Below, one piece after another: positions 26,192-35,276 of a DNA stretch of 64,000 bases. Location: the NCBI GenBank assembly GCA_016699735.1, contig CP065008.1, positions 868,001 to 932,000 on the forward strand, read 5' to 3'. Made by a program: the position numbers and the translations under genes. Each line of letters begins with the position of its first letter. Positions within the stretch are counted from its first letter, which is position 1. Under the pieces are notes generated by a model. The model saw only the letters and a list, made by a program, of their open reading frames with translations, did no database searches and was not told the origin of the DNA. Source of the stretch: Alphaproteobacteria bacterium (GTDB taxonomy: Bacteria; Pseudomonadota; Alphaproteobacteria; Micavibrionales; Micavibrionaceae).

Positions 26192-26752
26192 TTATAGATC
26201 AACGATAATGGTCTCTATGTTGTAGGCCGAGTTCCTATACTCAAGTTTCCCATTATCTCGAAAAGAGTAGATATTGTCCTCTATATCATTAAAGATATGC
26301 CAGAGAGGTTGGTCTTCACTTTCTCCCTCAAGCCGCATATGAATTTCGCCGCCGAGATCGAAATAGACATTTGTCTTTACTTGATCAGGAAAAATTTCAA
26401 ACCGTTTTATGATTTGTCCGTCAATTAAATTTATTGCTTTACGGATAATAGACTTGTTTGAGTTTCTATCAGCCATCTTTTCCCCGCGAAAAATAATATC
26501 CCAATGACAGCAATCTATCCAAAACCAAAAATCACCTCTAACCCTAACTCTACGCAAAGAGTTTTTTTGTTTTAGCCGCGCAGAATCTAATCTCTCGAGA
26601 AAGTCGGTGTCTTTTGGCTCGATAATTTCTAGGCGCGGTGTACCAAAATTAAGACTGAGCCACGAATATTCAGAATTTTGAACATCCCAACAACACAAGC
26701 GGGAGAGCTTCTGCAGGTCATTCCGAAGTTGCTGCTCAATATCAAAAGCCAT
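26192..26752 (-). CDS. AT-rich unknown protein following mtnP
   Basis: A 186-residue protein I do not recognise. There is no signal peptide or membrane helix; it is rich in Asp, Glu, Arg, Trp and Phe (for example RGDFWFWIDCCHWDIIF, NVYFDLGGEIHMRL). Composition and size resemble small globular immunity or DUF proteins, but no motif proves this. Its ATG follows the stop of mtnP with no gap, so it is translated from the same message, yet its lower GC content suggests it was acquired separately. It converges on repeat C. Confidence 0.6.
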   Translation of the reverse strand: MAFDIEQQLRNDLQKLSRLCCWDVQNSEYSWLSLNFGTPRLEIIEPKDTDFLERLDSARLKQKNSLRRVRVRGDFWFWIDCCHWDIIFRGEKMADRNSNKSIIRKAINLIDGQIIKRFEIFPDQVKTNVYFDLGGEIHMRLEGESEDQPLWHIFNDIEDNIYSFRDNGKLEYRNSAYNIETIIVDL

Positions 26753-27601
26753 TTATCCCCTCAAAACCCCCAGCCATTCCTTCTGCTCCGGTGTCAAACG
26801 CTCGTCCGGCGTCATCACCGCGCCCTTGAGCGCCGTGCGGATGTTCTCCGGCGTGGCGCTGATCCCGTTCTGCAAAAGGCGTACGACCAGCGCCTTGATC
26901 TTCTCGATGTTTTCGAAATAGACCTTGAACACGGCCTCGACGCTCACGTGCTCGTCGGGGTCTTCGCGCCAGCAATCGTAATCCGTGGCAATCGCCAGCG
27001 TGACGTAGCCCATCTGCGCCTCCCGCGCCAGAAACGCCTCCGGCACGTTGGTCATGCCCACGACATCGCACCCCGCCGCGCCGCGCAGGAAATGACTTTC
27101 GACCTTCGAGCCGAGCCGCGGCCCCTCCACGCAGGCATAGGCCTTGCGGGAGTGAAGCTTGATGCCGAGTTCCTTCGCGGCCTTTAGAACATCCTGCGCC
27201 AGAACGGGGCAGGCGGGTTCCGCCGTCGAGATATGCGCGGTTACGCCCTTACCGAAGAAGCTTGCCTCCCGCTTGCCGCGCGTATGGTCGAAATACTGAT
27301 CCACCAGCACGAGGTCGCCGGGCGCAATCTCCTCCTTCAGCGAACCCGACGCCGAAACGCTCAGGATCGTCCGCGCGCCCAGCTTTTTAAGCGCGTAGAT
27401 ATTGGCGCGGTAATTAACCTCCGAGGGTAAAAATTCATGGTTGCGCCCATGCCGGGGCAGGAACAGCGCGGTGTTTGATCCGACCTTGCCCTCGGTGATC
27501 GGGGCGGAAGGCTTGCCGAAGGGCGTAGTAAAGTCGTGTTCCCTGAGCAGTTCGAGTTCCTTGAGCGCGTAAAGGCCGCTGCCGCCGATAATTCCGAGCA
27601 T
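26753..27601 (-). CDS. mtnP: S-methyl-5'-thioadenosine phosphorylase
   Basis: A 282-residue purine nucleoside phosphorylase family enzyme that splits methylthioadenosine into adenine and methylthioribose-1-phosphate. Motifs are IIGGSGLY, FLPRHGRNHEFLPSEVNYRANIYALK with phosphate-binding residues, SASGSL, VDQYFDHTRGK and the base/ribose site VGMTNVPEAFLAREA with TDYDCW. The TNVPE-ARE and DYDCW residues point to MTA rather than inosine or guanosine. Spermidine synthesis here seems to use the carboxy route, which makes no MTA, so the MTA should come from elsewhere. The start codon is ATG at 27601. Confidence 0.94.
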   Translation of the reverse strand: MLGIIGGSGLYALKELELLREHDFTTPFGKPSAPITEGKVGSNTALFLPRHGRNHEFLPSEVNYRANIYALKKLGARTILSVSASGSLKEEIAPGDLVLVDQYFDHTRGKREASFFGKGVTAHISTAEPACPVLAQDVLKAAKELGIKLHSRKAYACVEGPRLGSKVESHFLRGAAGCDVVGMTNVPEAFLAREAQMGYVTLAIATDYDCWREDPDEHVSVEAVFKVYFENIEKIKALVVRLLQNGISATPENIRTALKGAVMTPDERLTPEQKEWLGVLRG

Positions 27602-27750
27602 AGTGTTTCCTTATGACGTGAAAGTGACTGTCCGGCGCGCAGCATAGCAAAGCCCATGCGCTCTGAAAATCTTTTATCGCCCCCCTTGAAGCGGAGGCTT
27701 GCGGGGTCTATGGATGGAGAAGGCTAAACCCCCTAAAAACAGAGAAAACC

Positions 27751-29403
27751 ATGGCAGGGCTTATCTCCTCCCAATTCACGCCTAAAATATTTTCTATGCT
27801 GAAGTCCGGCTACGGCAAGGCGGATTTCCGTTCAGACGTGCTTGCGGGCCTTACGGTCGCCATTGTCGCGCTGCCGCTCGCCATGGCGCTGGCGATCGCC
27901 AGTGGCGCCTCCCCCGATAAGGGGCTGGTGACGGCGGTCATCGCGGGGTTCCTGATCTCCTTCCTCGGCGGGTCGCGGGTGCAGGTTGGCGGCCCGACCG
28001 GGGCGTTCGTCGTCGTCGTTTTCAACGTCATCGCGCAGCACGGCTATGACGGGTTGCTTCTGGCCACACTGATGGCCGGGATCATGCTGATTATCTGCGG
28101 GTATGCGCGTCTGGGCGTGGTGATCAAATATGTGCCCTATCCCGTGATCACGGGTTTTACCGCCGGGATCGCGGTGATTATCGCCTCCAGCCAGGTGAAG
28201 GATTTTCTGGGCCTGACCATCAAGGAGGTGCCCGCAGAATTTATCGAGAAATGGTTGAGCTATTTCGAGCATATGGGGACTCTGAACCTCTGGACCCTGG
28301 CGGTGGGCCTGTTCGCTCTGGCCATTATTATCGTCATTCGGAAGAAGGCACCCAAACTGCCGGGCTATCTCATCGCCGTCGTTGCGGCGTCTGTCGTAGT
28401 AACCCTTTTCCATCTGCCGGTTGAAACCATAGGCTCGCGCTTCCCGCATATCCCCTCCGGCTTGCCGTGGCCGGAGATTCCCGCGTTCAGCTATGAGAAA
28501 TTCCGAGATGTAATCCCCTCCGCCTTCACGATCGCTTTTCTGGCGGGGATCGAGGCGCTGCTCTCCGCCGTCGTTGCCGATGGCATGACGGGCCACAGGC
28601 ACCGCTCCAATCAGGAACTGGTAGGGCAGGGGGTGGCCAACGTCGCCTCAGCCCTCTTCGGCGGTTTGCCCGCAACGGGCGCGATTGCGCGGACCGCGAC
28701 GAACATCCGTTCCGGCGCAAAAAGCCCGGTGGCGGGCATGATGCACGCCGTCTTCCTGCTGGTGTTCATGATGGCCGCCAGCGATGTGATGAAATACGTC
28801 CCCATGGCCGCGCTGGCCGCAATTCTTTTCATCGTGGCATGGGGCATGAGCGAGATCCGCCACTTCATCCATATCTATAAGCTTTCGCGCACGGACCGAA
28901 CCGTTATGATCCTGACCTTCCTACTCACCGTTCTCGTGGACCTCACGGTGGCCATCGGTGTGGGCGTGACGCTGGCCTGCCTGATCTTTATGATGCAGAT
29001 GAGCAAGACGGTGGAGATTGCCGCCGGCAAGGGCAACGACGAGGAGGATCAGCGCCTGAGCCTGCCCAAGGACGTTGAAGTGTTCCGCATCAACGGACCG
29101 TTCTTTTTCGGGGTCTCCAGCGAGCTCATCGACGTTCTGACCCGCATGGGTCAGATGCCCAAAGTCCTGATCGTGCGGATGCGCCTCGTGCCGTTTCTGG
29201 ATACATCCGGCGTTTCTGCGCTTGAGGATATGGTCAAGAAATGCAAGGCCGCCGGAACCATCGTCATCTTCGCCGCTTTGCAGCCGCAGCCCAAAGGTCT
29301 TTTGAACCGTCTGCATTTCGGGGACGGGGTTTTGTACGCGGAAAATTATGAAGAGGCGCTGGAAAAATCGCGGGAAATTGTCGGGACTGCTCCGGCCGAT
29401 TAA
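27751..29403 (+). CDS. SulP family anion transporter with STAS domain
   Basis: A 550-residue inner-membrane protein. Residues ~25-420 have 12-14 hydrophobic segments with SulP motifs (RSDVLAGLTVAIVALPLAMALAIASG; VQVGGPTGAFVVVV), and residues ~440-550 are a STAS domain (LIVRMRLVPFLDTSGVSALEDM). SulP proteins carry sulfate, bicarbonate or other anions. With cysteine-biosynthesis genes on both sides of the region, sulfate is an attractive substrate, but SulP substrates cannot be deduced reliably and bicarbonate is also possible. The last bases overlap the convergent gene at 29400. Confidence 0.92.
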   Translation: MAGLISSQFTPKIFSMLKSGYGKADFRSDVLAGLTVAIVALPLAMALAIASGASPDKGLVTAVIAGFLISFLGGSRVQVGGPTGAFVVVVFNVIAQHGYDGLLLATLMAGIMLIICGYARLGVVIKYVPYPVITGFTAGIAVIIASSQVKDFLGLTIKEVPAEFIEKWLSYFEHMGTLNLWTLAVGLFALAIIIVIRKKAPKLPGYLIAVVAASVVVTLFHLPVETIGSRFPHIPSGLPWPEIPAFSYEKFRDVIPSAFTIAFLAGIEALLSAVVADGMTGHRHRSNQELVGQGVANVASALFGGLPATGAIARTATNIRSGAKSPVAGMMHAVFLLVFMMAASDVMKYVPMAALAAILFIVAWGMSEIRHFIHIYKLSRTDRTVMILTFLLTVLVDLTVAIGVGVTLACLIFMMQMSKTVEIAAGKGNDEEDQRLSLPKDVEVFRINGPFFFGVSSELIDVLTRMGQMPKVLIVRMRLVPFLDTSGVSALEDMVKKCKAAGTIVIFAALQPQPKGLLNRLHFGDGVLYAENYEEALEKSREIVGTAPAD

Positions 29404-29711
29404 ATCTCTCTGCCGAGCTCTATTCCTCCAAGAGTGGAGAGGTGAGCCGCTTTTTCCGGGAAGGTTCTGGTATAGACTTTCATAGCCTCATCCAGCCGTA
29501 ACCGTGCCGCCATGATGACCTGCTGCCCTTCCGCCGATGCGGGGTCGATCTGCTTGACGGTCATATCATGATAAATAATCCGGCCCTCCAGCGCGGCCTC
29601 ATAGACCTGCTCGGCCTCATCCAGTTCCTCGGGCGCGTGCAGCACATTCGAGACATGGTCGAAATATCCGGAAAGCCTTGTTTTTGCTTGATCTATCAGC
29701 TCTTTGAACAT
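29400..29711 (-). CDS. Small helical unknown protein
   Basis: A 103-residue cytoplasmic protein, not recognised. It is charged and probably helical (ELIDQAKTRLSGYFDHVSNVL; EELDEAEQVYEAALEGR), without cysteine or a membrane segment. AGGA lies about ten bases before the ATG. It overlaps the sulP stop by four bases on the opposite strand. It is kept because of the ribosome site, normal amino-acid composition and lack of any competing frame. Confidence 0.6.
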   Translation of the reverse strand: MFKELIDQAKTRLSGYFDHVSNVLHAPEELDEAEQVYEAALEGRIIYHDMTVKQIDPASAEGQQVIMAARLRLDEAMKVYTRTFPEKAAHLSTLGGIELGREI

Positions 29712-29825
29712 CGACCCATTCCTACAATCTGGCGTTCTGACGGCAGCATTAATTATAGGAAAGTTGGATTAACGGGGCGTTAATTCCTCAGATTGCGCGG
29801 GCTTCCTTGTTTCATGTAACAGATA

Positions 29826-31511
29826 TTAAGCGGCTTTGCTAAACAACGTCCGGTTCGCGTAATCGCCAAACGTCTCTTTGCCCTTGCGGTCTTTGACAAA
29901 GGAACCAAACAGGATATCCAGCTCGCTCAGGATTTCCGCTTCATCCGCTTCTTCCTTATAGACGCGGTTGAGCCGTTCGCCCTGATAATCGCCGCCGAGC
30001 CGCAGAACGTAGCGCCCCGGCCCCTTGCCCACAAGGCCGATTTCGGCCACATAGGGGCGACCGCACCCGTTGGGGCAGCCCGTGATCCGCGTGGTGATGG
30101 CTTCCTCGATCAGCCCGTGCTTTCGCTGCAAATCCTCGACCTTTGACACAAACGCAGGCAGGTATCTCTGCGCCTCCGCCAGCGCGAGCGGGCAGGTGGG
30201 CAGTGCGACGCAGGCAATCGCCTCTTCCTTGGTCTTGGTATGATGCCCCTGCGTGATGCCGTGCTTCTTCAGGATGGCGTCGATGGCGGCTTTATTCTTC
30301 TCCGCGACGTAGGTCAGCATCACGTTCTGGTTGGCTGTGCAACGCAAAGAGCAGAGATTTTCTTGGGCAATCTCCATCAAGGCCGATTTGATGTTATAGC
30401 CGTCCTCATCTTTCACGCGCCCGCAATCGACAAACACCGTGTTGTACCATTGGCCTTGATGATCGGCGAACCAGCCGTAAGGGTCGCCCCGGTGGGTGAA
30501 TGATACGGGTCGCGCCGGAGCCAGAGTAAAACCAAGGCGTTTTTCCAGTTCGCCCTTGAAGAAATCGACCCCGAGCCGGTCCAGCGTGTATTTTAAACGC
30601 GCCAGAGAGCGGTCCTCCCGGTTGCCGTAATCGCGCTGCACGGCGGCAATCTGCCAGCACGTCTCGACGGCCTTGTCCTTTGGTACGAAACCAATCACGT
30701 TCCCAAGGCGTGGATAGGTCTTCGGGTTTCCGTGCGTTGCCCCCAGCCCGCCGCCGATGGAAACGTTAAAGCCCTCAAACTGATTGCCTTTGCCGATAGC
30801 AATCAGGCCGATATCGTGGACATAGACATCGACATCGTTATGTGGGGGGATAGCGACCGCGATCTTGAACTTGCGGGGCAGGTAACGGTTTTCGTAAAGC
30901 GGGTCCGGTTCGGCCTCCTTGCCGCTCTCCAGCTTTTCGCCGTCCAGCCATATTTCCTTGAAGGCACCAGTCTTGGGCAGCAAAGCTTCGCTGATCGCGG
31001 TCGCGTATTCGTGTGCCTCCGCATGATAGGGGGCAATCGCGGGGTTGGAGCCGGAAATCACGTTGCGGTTGACATCCCCGCAGGCGGCTATCGCATCCAG
31101 CCCCAGAACGTCGAAATCCTTCATCGTCGGTCTCATCCGCGCCTTGACGACACCGTGGAACTGGATCGTCTGACGGGTGGTGATTTTCATGACACCGTTG
31201 GCGTTTTGATCGCAGGATTCCTGCAAGCCGACCCATTGCGCCGCTGTGATATCTCCGGCGGGAATTCTCAGGCGGATCATATAGGAATAGGCCCACTCCA
31301 GCTTTTTTTCCTCGCGCTCGGCGCGGCGGTCGCGGTCGTCCTGAACGTACGAGCCGTGGAATTTAATCAGCTGCTTGCCCGTCTCTGTTACGTTTCCGGT
31401 CAGAGAGTTGTCCATTTGCTCGGCCAGATCGCCGCGCAATCCGCGGCTGGATTTCTTCATCCCCTCGACGGCGGAGAGTTTTTGGGGATCCGAATTGATT
31501 TCGTCGCTCAT
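29826..31511 (-). CDS. cysI: Sulfite reductase (NADPH) hemoprotein beta-component
   Basis: A 561-residue siroheme and [4Fe-4S] protein that reduces sulfite to sulfide with six electrons from CysJ. The cluster ligands are visible as CVALPTCPLA (C-x5-C) and GCPNGCGRP (C-x3-C). MKITTRQTIQFHGVVK and CGDVNRNVISG are sulfite/siroheme-contact segments. The length matches E. coli CysI (570). It is the last gene of cysG-cysH-cysJ-cysI and starts one base after the cysJ stop. Confidence 0.96.
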   Translation of the reverse strand: MSDEINSDPQKLSAVEGMKKSSRGLRGDLAEQMDNSLTGNVTETGKQLIKFHGSYVQDDRDRRAEREEKKLEWAYSYMIRLRIPAGDITAAQWVGLQESCDQNANGVMKITTRQTIQFHGVVKARMRPTMKDFDVLGLDAIAACGDVNRNVISGSNPAIAPYHAEAHEYATAISEALLPKTGAFKEIWLDGEKLESGKEAEPDPLYENRYLPRKFKIAVAIPPHNDVDVYVHDIGLIAIGKGNQFEGFNVSIGGGLGATHGNPKTYPRLGNVIGFVPKDKAVETCWQIAAVQRDYGNREDRSLARLKYTLDRLGVDFFKGELEKRLGFTLAPARPVSFTHRGDPYGWFADHQGQWYNTVFVDCGRVKDEDGYNIKSALMEIAQENLCSLRCTANQNVMLTYVAEKNKAAIDAILKKHGITQGHHTKTKEEAIACVALPTCPLALAEAQRYLPAFVSKVEDLQRKHGLIEEAITTRITGCPNGCGRPYVAEIGLVGKGPGRYVLRLGGDYQGERLNRVYKEEADEAEILSELDILFGSFVKDRKGKETFGDYANRTLFSKAA

Positions 31512-31512
31512 G

Positions 31513-32988
31513 TCAGTATACGTCCTTCAGGTAACGGTCGGCTTCCGCCATCTCCGCAAGGTAATCCGCCGCCGCTTCAGGGGAAAGAGATTTCTGCAAG
31601 GCGATGATCTCGATGAGGGTTTTCTCGACGTCATGGCTCATCGGGTCTTTAGCCCCGCAGACGTAAATCCGCGCTCCGTCTTCGATCCACTCCATCAACT
31701 CCTTGGCGCGCTCCTTCATCTTATGCTGGACGTAAACCTTATGGTCGGTGTCGCGGGAGAAGGCGAGGTCGATCCTATGCAGCGTGTCGGTCGCGATATG
31801 CTCCTGCCACTCCGCCTGATACAGGAAATCGCAGTGCGCGTGCTGATCCCCGAAGAACAGCCAGTTGCGGCCTGAGGCGCTGCGCTCCGCCCGCTCGTAA
31901 ACGAAGGACCGGAAGGGTGCAACGCCTGTGCCGGGACCGATCATGATGATGTCCGTATCATCCGGCGGCAGGCGGAACATCTGGTTCTGATGAATATAGA
32001 ATTGAAGTTCATTTCCCTCTTTCATATCGGAGAGATATTTGGAGCAAATGCCGTAACCTGTGCTGCCATCGTCTTTTTTGTATGTCGATAGAGCAACCGT
32101 AAGGTGCACCTCGTTCTCGTGCATGGAGGGAGCGGAAGCAATCGAATAAAGCCGGGGTGTTTGTTCTTTGCCCTCGGCGTCCAGAGGGAGAATAATCCCC
32201 GCCGCATCGCCGCAGCTATAGGGCACGGAATCATCATAGGCGATTTCGATATGGTAGGTCTGTTTGCGGGAGTCGATATCGTTCAGGTTGACGATGTGCT
32301 TGATCCGTCCCGGAACAGGCTCCAGCCTTGTATAGCCCTTGCCGGTGCGAATGGTAGGCGCTTCGGCGAAAGAAGCAGTCGTGGCTTGCGCCGTATCACC
32401 GACAACTTTGTTTAAGGTCTCGACAGTCTGCGAAACCCATTTCGGCGTGTGGGCCGCGTAATCCACATCGAACAGCGCGATCTCCTGAAACGTCTTTCCG
32501 CCAAGACGGATCAGTTCCTTTTCCAGTTCCACCGCCGCTCCGCAGAAAATCTGATAGCTCTTGTCTCCAAGTCCCAAGGCAGCGAATTGCAGGCCGGACA
32601 GGCTGCCGTCCGCGGCGCCCCGCACGGATTCAAAAAACTTCACCGCGCTTTCCGGCGGGTCACCTTCGCCGTGAGTGCTGGCCAGAAAAATTGAAAACCC
32701 GTCCCTGGGGATGTCCGTAACTTTCATCCGGTTGACGGCGTTGTTTTTCGCCTTGAATCCTGCGCCTTTGAGAGCCTTCATCAGAGAAAGAGACAGCGCC
32801 TTGGAGTTTCCGGTTTCCGTTGCGTAATAAATGTTTACTTCAGGTTTGTTGGACGATACAGAAGCGCCCGCCGCATCGGGCAGGCGTCCGGTCAGACCTT
32901 GCACATATCCGGCCAGCCAGATTTTCTGCTCCGGCGAGAGTTTTTCCAGCAGGGATTGCAGCAGGTGTTGCTGTTCTTTATCGAGCAT
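31513..32988 (-). CDS. cysJ: Sulfite reductase (NADPH) flavoprotein alpha-component
   Basis: A 491-residue diflavin reductase, shorter than E. coli CysJ (599). It has an N-terminal flavodoxin domain (IYYATETGNSKALS; STHGEGDPPESA), an FAD domain (RLYSIASAP) and an NADPH domain (IGPGTGVAPFRSFV; YVCGAKDPMSHDVE), ending in the canonical aromatic DVY. It passes electrons from NADPH to CysI. The ATG at 32988 follows cysH by two bases. The shorter length comes mainly from a compact N-terminus and connecting domain; all catalytic motifs are present. Confidence 0.95.
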   Translation of the reverse strand: MLDKEQQHLLQSLLEKLSPEQKIWLAGYVQGLTGRLPDAAGASVSSNKPEVNIYYATETGNSKALSLSLMKALKGAGFKAKNNAVNRMKVTDIPRDGFSIFLASTHGEGDPPESAVKFFESVRGAADGSLSGLQFAALGLGDKSYQIFCGAAVELEKELIRLGGKTFQEIALFDVDYAAHTPKWVSQTVETLNKVVGDTAQATTASFAEAPTIRTGKGYTRLEPVPGRIKHIVNLNDIDSRKQTYHIEIAYDDSVPYSCGDAAGIILPLDAEGKEQTPRLYSIASAPSMHENEVHLTVALSTYKKDDGSTGYGICSKYLSDMKEGNELQFYIHQNQMFRLPPDDTDIIMIGPGTGVAPFRSFVYERAERSASGRNWLFFGDQHAHCDFLYQAEWQEHIATDTLHRIDLAFSRDTDHKVYVQHKMKERAKELMEWIEDGARIYVCGAKDPMSHDVEKTLIEIIALQKSLSPEAAADYLAEMAEADRYLKDVY

Positions 32989-32990
32989 AA

Positions 32991-33755
32991 TCAGGCCGTA
33001 ACGGGTTGTTTGATGCGAACGAGCTTGCCGTCCTTGATATGCAGGCCGCATTCCTGATCATTCTCCTGCTCCCACCACCAGCGGCCGGAGCGGGGATGTT
33101 CGCCCGACGCAACGGCGCGGGTGCAGGGGGCGCAGCCGATGGAGGGAAATCCGCGGTCGTACAGCGGATTATAGGGAATGGCATGATTCTCGATATAGGT
33201 GCGAATATCGCCCTCAGTAAGATCAATCAGGGGATAGATTTTAATGATATCCCGTCCGGCATCGTATTCAACGACAGGCAGGTCCGAGCGGTTCTCCGAA
33301 TGCTCACGCCGCAGGCCACTGATCCAGATATTCGTTCCGGTCAGCGCACGGTTCAATGGCTCGACCTTACGGACAAAGCAGCAGCCTTTGCGGTTTTCAA
33401 CGGATTCGAAAAACCCGTTTATACCTTGCTTCCTAACAAGAGACTCAAGAGAGCGCGTGTCGGGGTAGTAGGTTTCGATTTCAATTCCGAAGTACGTCTC
33501 GCGGGTCTTCTGAAAGGTTTCGTAGGTTTCGGGGAACATACGTCCCGTGTCGATGGTAAAAATCCGGATGGGCAGGGCATATTCGGCAATCGCGTGGGTG
33601 ATCGCTTGATCCTCAAGGCTGAAGCTGGTCGAAAAAGCGATTGATTGACCCGAATAGTGCGCCAGCTTTTTTAGCCGCCCCTGCCACGGCAGGTCGGCAA
33701 GTTCGGCCAGAAGGATAGCGGCCAGCTCTTCATTTTTTGATTGCAGATTAAGCAT
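32991..33755 (-). CDS. cysH: Adenylylsulfate (APS-type) reductase CysH
   Basis: A 254-residue PAPS/APS reductase family protein. SFSLEDQAITHAI is the P-loop-like segment. The pair CCFVRKVEPL and CAPCTRAV gives the CC...CxxC cysteines that bind a [4Fe-4S] cluster, typical of the APS-using enzymes (EC 1.8.4.10). The usual C-terminal catalytic cysteine is visible in ECGLHIKDG. It reduces APS (or PAPS) to sulfite with thioredoxin. It overlaps cysG by 8 bases. Confidence 0.94.
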   Translation of the reverse strand: MLNLQSKNEELAAILLAELADLPWQGRLKKLAHYSGQSIAFSTSFSLEDQAITHAIAEYALPIRIFTIDTGRMFPETYETFQKTRETYFGIEIETYYPDTRSLESLVRKQGINGFFESVENRKGCCFVRKVEPLNRALTGTNIWISGLRREHSENRSDLPVVEYDAGRDIIKIYPLIDLTEGDIRTYIENHAIPYNPLYDRGFPSIGCAPCTRAVASGEHPRSGRWWWEQENDQECGLHIKDGKLVRIKQPVTA

Positions 33756-35196
33756 TTTCGGCCTCTTTCGCCGGGGTTAGGGGGGAGAAATAAGGGAGCG
33801 CCGTTTCAGACGCCTCCTTCCATCCGTTTGTTTCCCGCCAGCGCACGACATCGCCGACGATGATCAGGCTGGGGGAAATAAAGGGATGTTCGCCGAAATC
33901 GGCATCGAAACGACCGAGGGTGGAGACATAGTCGCGGTGTGCGGGGGTCGTGCCCTGCTCGACGACCATAACAGGCGTGTCCGGATGATAACCGACCGCC
34001 TGCAATTTTTCGCACAGCAAAACATAGTGCGGCGTACTCATATAAAAGACGAGAGTCTCGTTCTGCGCGTATCGCAATCCTTCCCAGAAATCAGTCTGGT
34101 GCAGGGTTTTGGTGTAGAGGGTCAGAAACCGGACGCCTTTGGCGCCGTCACGCTCGGTCAGCGGGATTCCGGAAAAGGCCGCGCAGCCGTTGGCCGCGCT
34201 GATCCCCGGAACGATCTGATAGGGGACATTCAAACGACGGGCAACTTCAATCTCCTCGGCACCATGGGCAAAGATACCGGGGTCACCGCCCTTCAACCGT
34301 ACAACGATATCGCCCTTTTTCAGGTGTTGCTCGATGAGGGACGCGATATCCTCCTGCTTTTTCAGGTGGTGGTCCCGTGTCTTGCCGACAGGGATTTTAT
34401 GCGCGTCCTTGCGGGCGTACTGTTCCAGAATCAGAGGAGAAATTAGGCGGTCATATAAAACGACATCGGCCTGCGAGAGCAGGCGGATGGCTTTGAGCGT
34501 AATCAACTCAGGATGCCCCGGACCCGCGCCAACCAAATAAAGCGCGGCCTGCTTTTCCTTGGGAAATTCCGCGAGAGCCTCCTCAAACAGAGCGTTAGCC
34601 CGCAGAGAATTGCCCTCAAGCACTTCCTCGGCAATCGGCCCACGGATGATCTGCTCGTAAAACAAGCGGCGGGGCTGGATGGAGTCAAAAAACTTCCGCA
34701 GCACAGACTTTTTTTCATCCATAAAGCGGATCAGGTTTTCGAACTGTGCAGGAACGGCCTGTTCAATCGTATGCTTGATCAGCCGCGCAAGAACCGGGGA
34801 AATGCCGGATGTCGAAATCGCAATTTGTAGAGGTCCGCGTTTAACCAGCGCCGGAAAGATGAAATCGCATAAAGCCGGGTTGTCCACAACGTTAACCATA
34901 ATACCTCGGGCGCGGCAATCGGCGGCCACGCGCTCATTGAGATCATCGTCGTTCGTTGCCGCGACGACAATTCTGTATCCCGATAGAAATTCTTCTTGAT
35001 AGGCGGCTTGTGTGGCCTTAAAACCATGCTGGTCGCACAGGATTCGCACCGAGGGGCTGATGGTTTCCGACAGGATATCAACCCGTGCGCCCACACTGGC
35101 CAAAGCCTCGGTTTTTGCGGCCGCAATCGCCCCGCCGCCGACCACGAGGATCGGGGTTTCGGCGGAAGCCCGCAGAAACAGGGGAATGTAAGCCAT
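33748..35196 (-). CDS. cysG: Siroheme synthase, multifunctional CysG
   Basis: A 482-residue fusion that makes siroheme from uroporphyrinogen III, the cofactor needed by CysI. Residues ~1-210 are the dehydrogenase/ferrochelatase part (PILVVGGGAIAAAKTEAL; ISTSGISPVLARLI). Residues ~220-470 are the SAM uroporphyrinogen methyltransferase (YLVGAGPGHPELITLKA; VVRLKGGDPGIFAHGAEEI; GISAANGCAAFSGIPLTERD). The ATG at 35196 has GGAG eight bases upstream; an in-frame ATG 13 codons earlier overlaps the promoter and is rejected. First gene of the reduction operon. Confidence 0.95.
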   Translation of the reverse strand: MAYIPLFLRASAETPILVVGGGAIAAAKTEALASVGARVDILSETISPSVRILCDQHGFKATQAAYQEEFLSGYRIVVAATNDDDLNERVAADCRARGIMVNVVDNPALCDFIFPALVKRGPLQIAISTSGISPVLARLIKHTIEQAVPAQFENLIRFMDEKKSVLRKFFDSIQPRRLFYEQIIRGPIAEEVLEGNSLRANALFEEALAEFPKEKQAALYLVGAGPGHPELITLKAIRLLSQADVVLYDRLISPLILEQYARKDAHKIPVGKTRDHHLKKQEDIASLIEQHLKKGDIVVRLKGGDPGIFAHGAEEIEVARRLNVPYQIVPGISAANGCAAFSGIPLTERDGAKGVRFLTLYTKTLHQTDFWEGLRYAQNETLVFYMSTPHYVLLCEKLQAVGYHPDTPVMVVEQGTTPAHRDYVSTLGRFDADFGEHPFISPSLIIVGDVVRWRETNGWKEASETALPYFSPLTPAKEAENA

Positions 35197-35211
35197 AAGC
35201 AGTGCTCCAGT

Positions 35212-35235
35212 ATGTTCCCCAGTATAAAAGAACAT
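35212..35235. promoter_or_regulatory. Putative operator between cysG and the Rrf2 gene
   Basis: ATGTTC-N12-GAACAT is an inverted repeat that flanks the -10 box of the cysG promoter; in addition CCAGTAT occurs twice, at 35208 and 35219. The divergent Rrf2-type regulator is the obvious candidate to bind here. The repeats are seen; binding is inferred. Confidence 0.45.
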
Positions 35236-35249
35236 TTTAAACTTGTAAA
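35221..35249 (-). promoter_or_regulatory. Putative promoter of the cysGHJI operon
   Basis: On the minus strand TTTACA (35249-35244) and TATACT (35226-35221) are exactly 17 bases apart, about 25 bases before the cysG start. This is close to a consensus sigma-70 promoter. Confidence 0.65.
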
Positions 35250-35276
35250 TACAAAAAAATTATGTAAGATATCGCT

